Positions 6,464 through 7,016 of a stretch of DNA of 7,016 nucleotides are shown one piece after another. Below the pieces are notes generated by a model. That model saw only the letters and a program-made list of their open reading frames with translations. It did no database searches and had not been told where the DNA came from. Origin of the DNA: Acidobacteriaceae bacterium (GTDB lineage Bacteria > Acidobacteriota > Terriglobia > Terriglobales > Acidobacteriaceae). The translations under genes were made by a program, and so were the position numbers. The DNA is taken from NCBI GenBank assembly GCA_003140705.1, contig PLKU01000275.1, forward strand, positions 7,745-14,760. The letters are read 5' to 3'. Each line of letters begins with the position of its first letter. Position 1 is the stretch's first letter.

Positions 6464-7016
6464 TTGGCTCAGGCGGAAATCGGAATTATTGGCGGCAGCG
6501 GGCTCTATTCGATGCCTGGATTCACAAACGTGCATGAAGAGCGCGTGGAGACGCCCTTTGGCGACCCCTCCGACCCCTTTGTCCTGGGCAAACTGGAAGG
6601 CCGCAAGGTCGCCTTTCTGGCGCGCCATGGCCGGCACCATCGGATCCTGCCTTCAGAACTCAATTTCCGCGCGAACATCTATGCTTTCAAGAAGCTCGGC
6701 GTAGAGCGCATTCTTTCTGTCTCGGCCGTCGGATCTCTTAAGGAGGAACACAAGCCCACCGACTTCGTCATGCCCGACCAGTTCATCGACCGCACCTTCC
6801 ATCGCGTTTCTACTTTTTTCGGCGAGGGACTTGTCGGACATGTCGCCTTCGGCGACCCTGTGTGCTCCACCGTTGCCAAGGCTGCGGCAGAGGGATGCGT
6901 TGCGGCCGGCGTGGTGGGCAAACTGGGTGGAACCTACGTGTGCATGGAAGGCCCGCAGTTTTCTACCAAAGCTGAGTCAAACGTGTATCGTGGGCTGGGC
7001 ATGGATGTGATCGGCA
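6464..7016 (+). CDS. mtnP: S-methyl-5'-thioadenosine phosphorylase, 3' truncated by window edge
   Basis: The frame is open from TTG 6464 to the window end (184 codons); the family is about 280-290 residues, so roughly 100 C-terminal residues are missing. The protein begins with the purine nucleoside phosphorylase phosphate loop [10 protein letters not shown] (6-15), then [10 protein letters not shown] (29-38), the ARHGRHH phosphate/ribose-binding segment (about 54-60), the [12 protein letters not shown] run, SAVGSL, DQFIDRT and [11 protein letters not shown]. These match MTA phosphorylases closely. The enzyme splits 5'-methylthioadenosine with phosphate into adenine and 5-methylthioribose-1-phosphate for methionine/purine salvage in the cytoplasm. 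The next in-frame ATG (6512) would delete the GGSG loop, so TTG is the start. The residues that separate MTA from inosine-type substrates lie partly beyond the window, so MTI phosphorylase or PNP is not fully excluded. No functional link to the gar genes is apparent. Confidence 0.9.
   Translation, partial: MAQAEIGIIGGSGLYSMPGFTNVHEERVETPFGDPSDPFVLGKLEGRKVAFLARHGRHHRILPSELNFRANIYAFKKLGVERILSVSAVGSLKEEHKPTDFVMPDQFIDRTFHRVSTFFGEGLVGHVAFGDPVCSTVAKAAAEGCVAAGVVGKLGGTYVCMEGPQFSTKAESNVYRGLGMDVIG

Noticed and set aside
6327..6704. 125-codon plus-strand frame overlapping the start of mtnP
   Set aside because: It overlaps the phosphorylase in another frame and has no family features; the mtnP frame shows clear homology throughout.
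1..7016. Mobile element, CRISPR array, defence system or RNA gene
   Set aside because: I saw no transposase, terminal repeats, repeat-spacer pattern, tRNA cloverleaf or rRNA segment on either strand.

Overview
The window looks like chromosomal DNA from a GC-rich, plant-polymer-degrading soil bacterium. An Acidobacteriota member is my best guess. The main clue is a secreted glycosidase that carries a lipobox and a Ser/Thr/Gly-rich bacterial Ig-like module of the kind common in that phylum. This is an inference from protein style, not from a marker gene. No rRNA, tRNA, CRISPR array, insertion sequence or phage gene is visible. The window holds six protein genes, two of them cut by the window edges.

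Left region (1-1503, + strand): the 3' part of an HpcH/HpaI-type aldolase (garL-like) is followed 36 nt later by a tartronate semialdehyde reductase (garR). Middle region (1515-4013, - strand): a galactarate dehydratase (garD) is followed 12 nt later by a Tat-signal-bearing amidohydrolase-2 family protein. The two gene pairs converge, with only 11 nt between the garR and amidohydrolase stop codons. Together garD, garL and garR make a complete route: galactarate to 5-dehydro-4-deoxy-D-glucarate, then to pyruvate plus tartronate semialdehyde, then to D-glycerate. No glycerate kinase, transporter or regulator is inside the window. The amidohydrolase has Asn where many relatives have the catalytic Asp of the 'DWP' motif. 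With its garD neighbour, this suggests a sugar-acid lactone substrate and possibly lactone isomerisation rather than hydrolysis.

Right region (4221-7016, + strand): a 207-nt divergent intergenic region separates garD from a GH44 endo-beta-glucanase/xyloglucanase-type lipoprotein with an Ig-like domain. A 152-nt gap with a possible promoter follows. The window ends inside an S-methyl-5'-thioadenosine phosphorylase gene that starts with TTG; the next in-frame ATG (6512) would remove the phosphate-binding glycine motif.

Functional theme: extracellular attack on plant hemicellulose/glucan (GH44) lies beside intracellular use of pectin-derived aldarate (gar genes). The MTA phosphorylase is an unrelated housekeeping salvage gene. 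Most of the window is explained by recognisable families. The best lead for something new is the Tat-exported, Asn-variant amidohydrolase coupled to garD.
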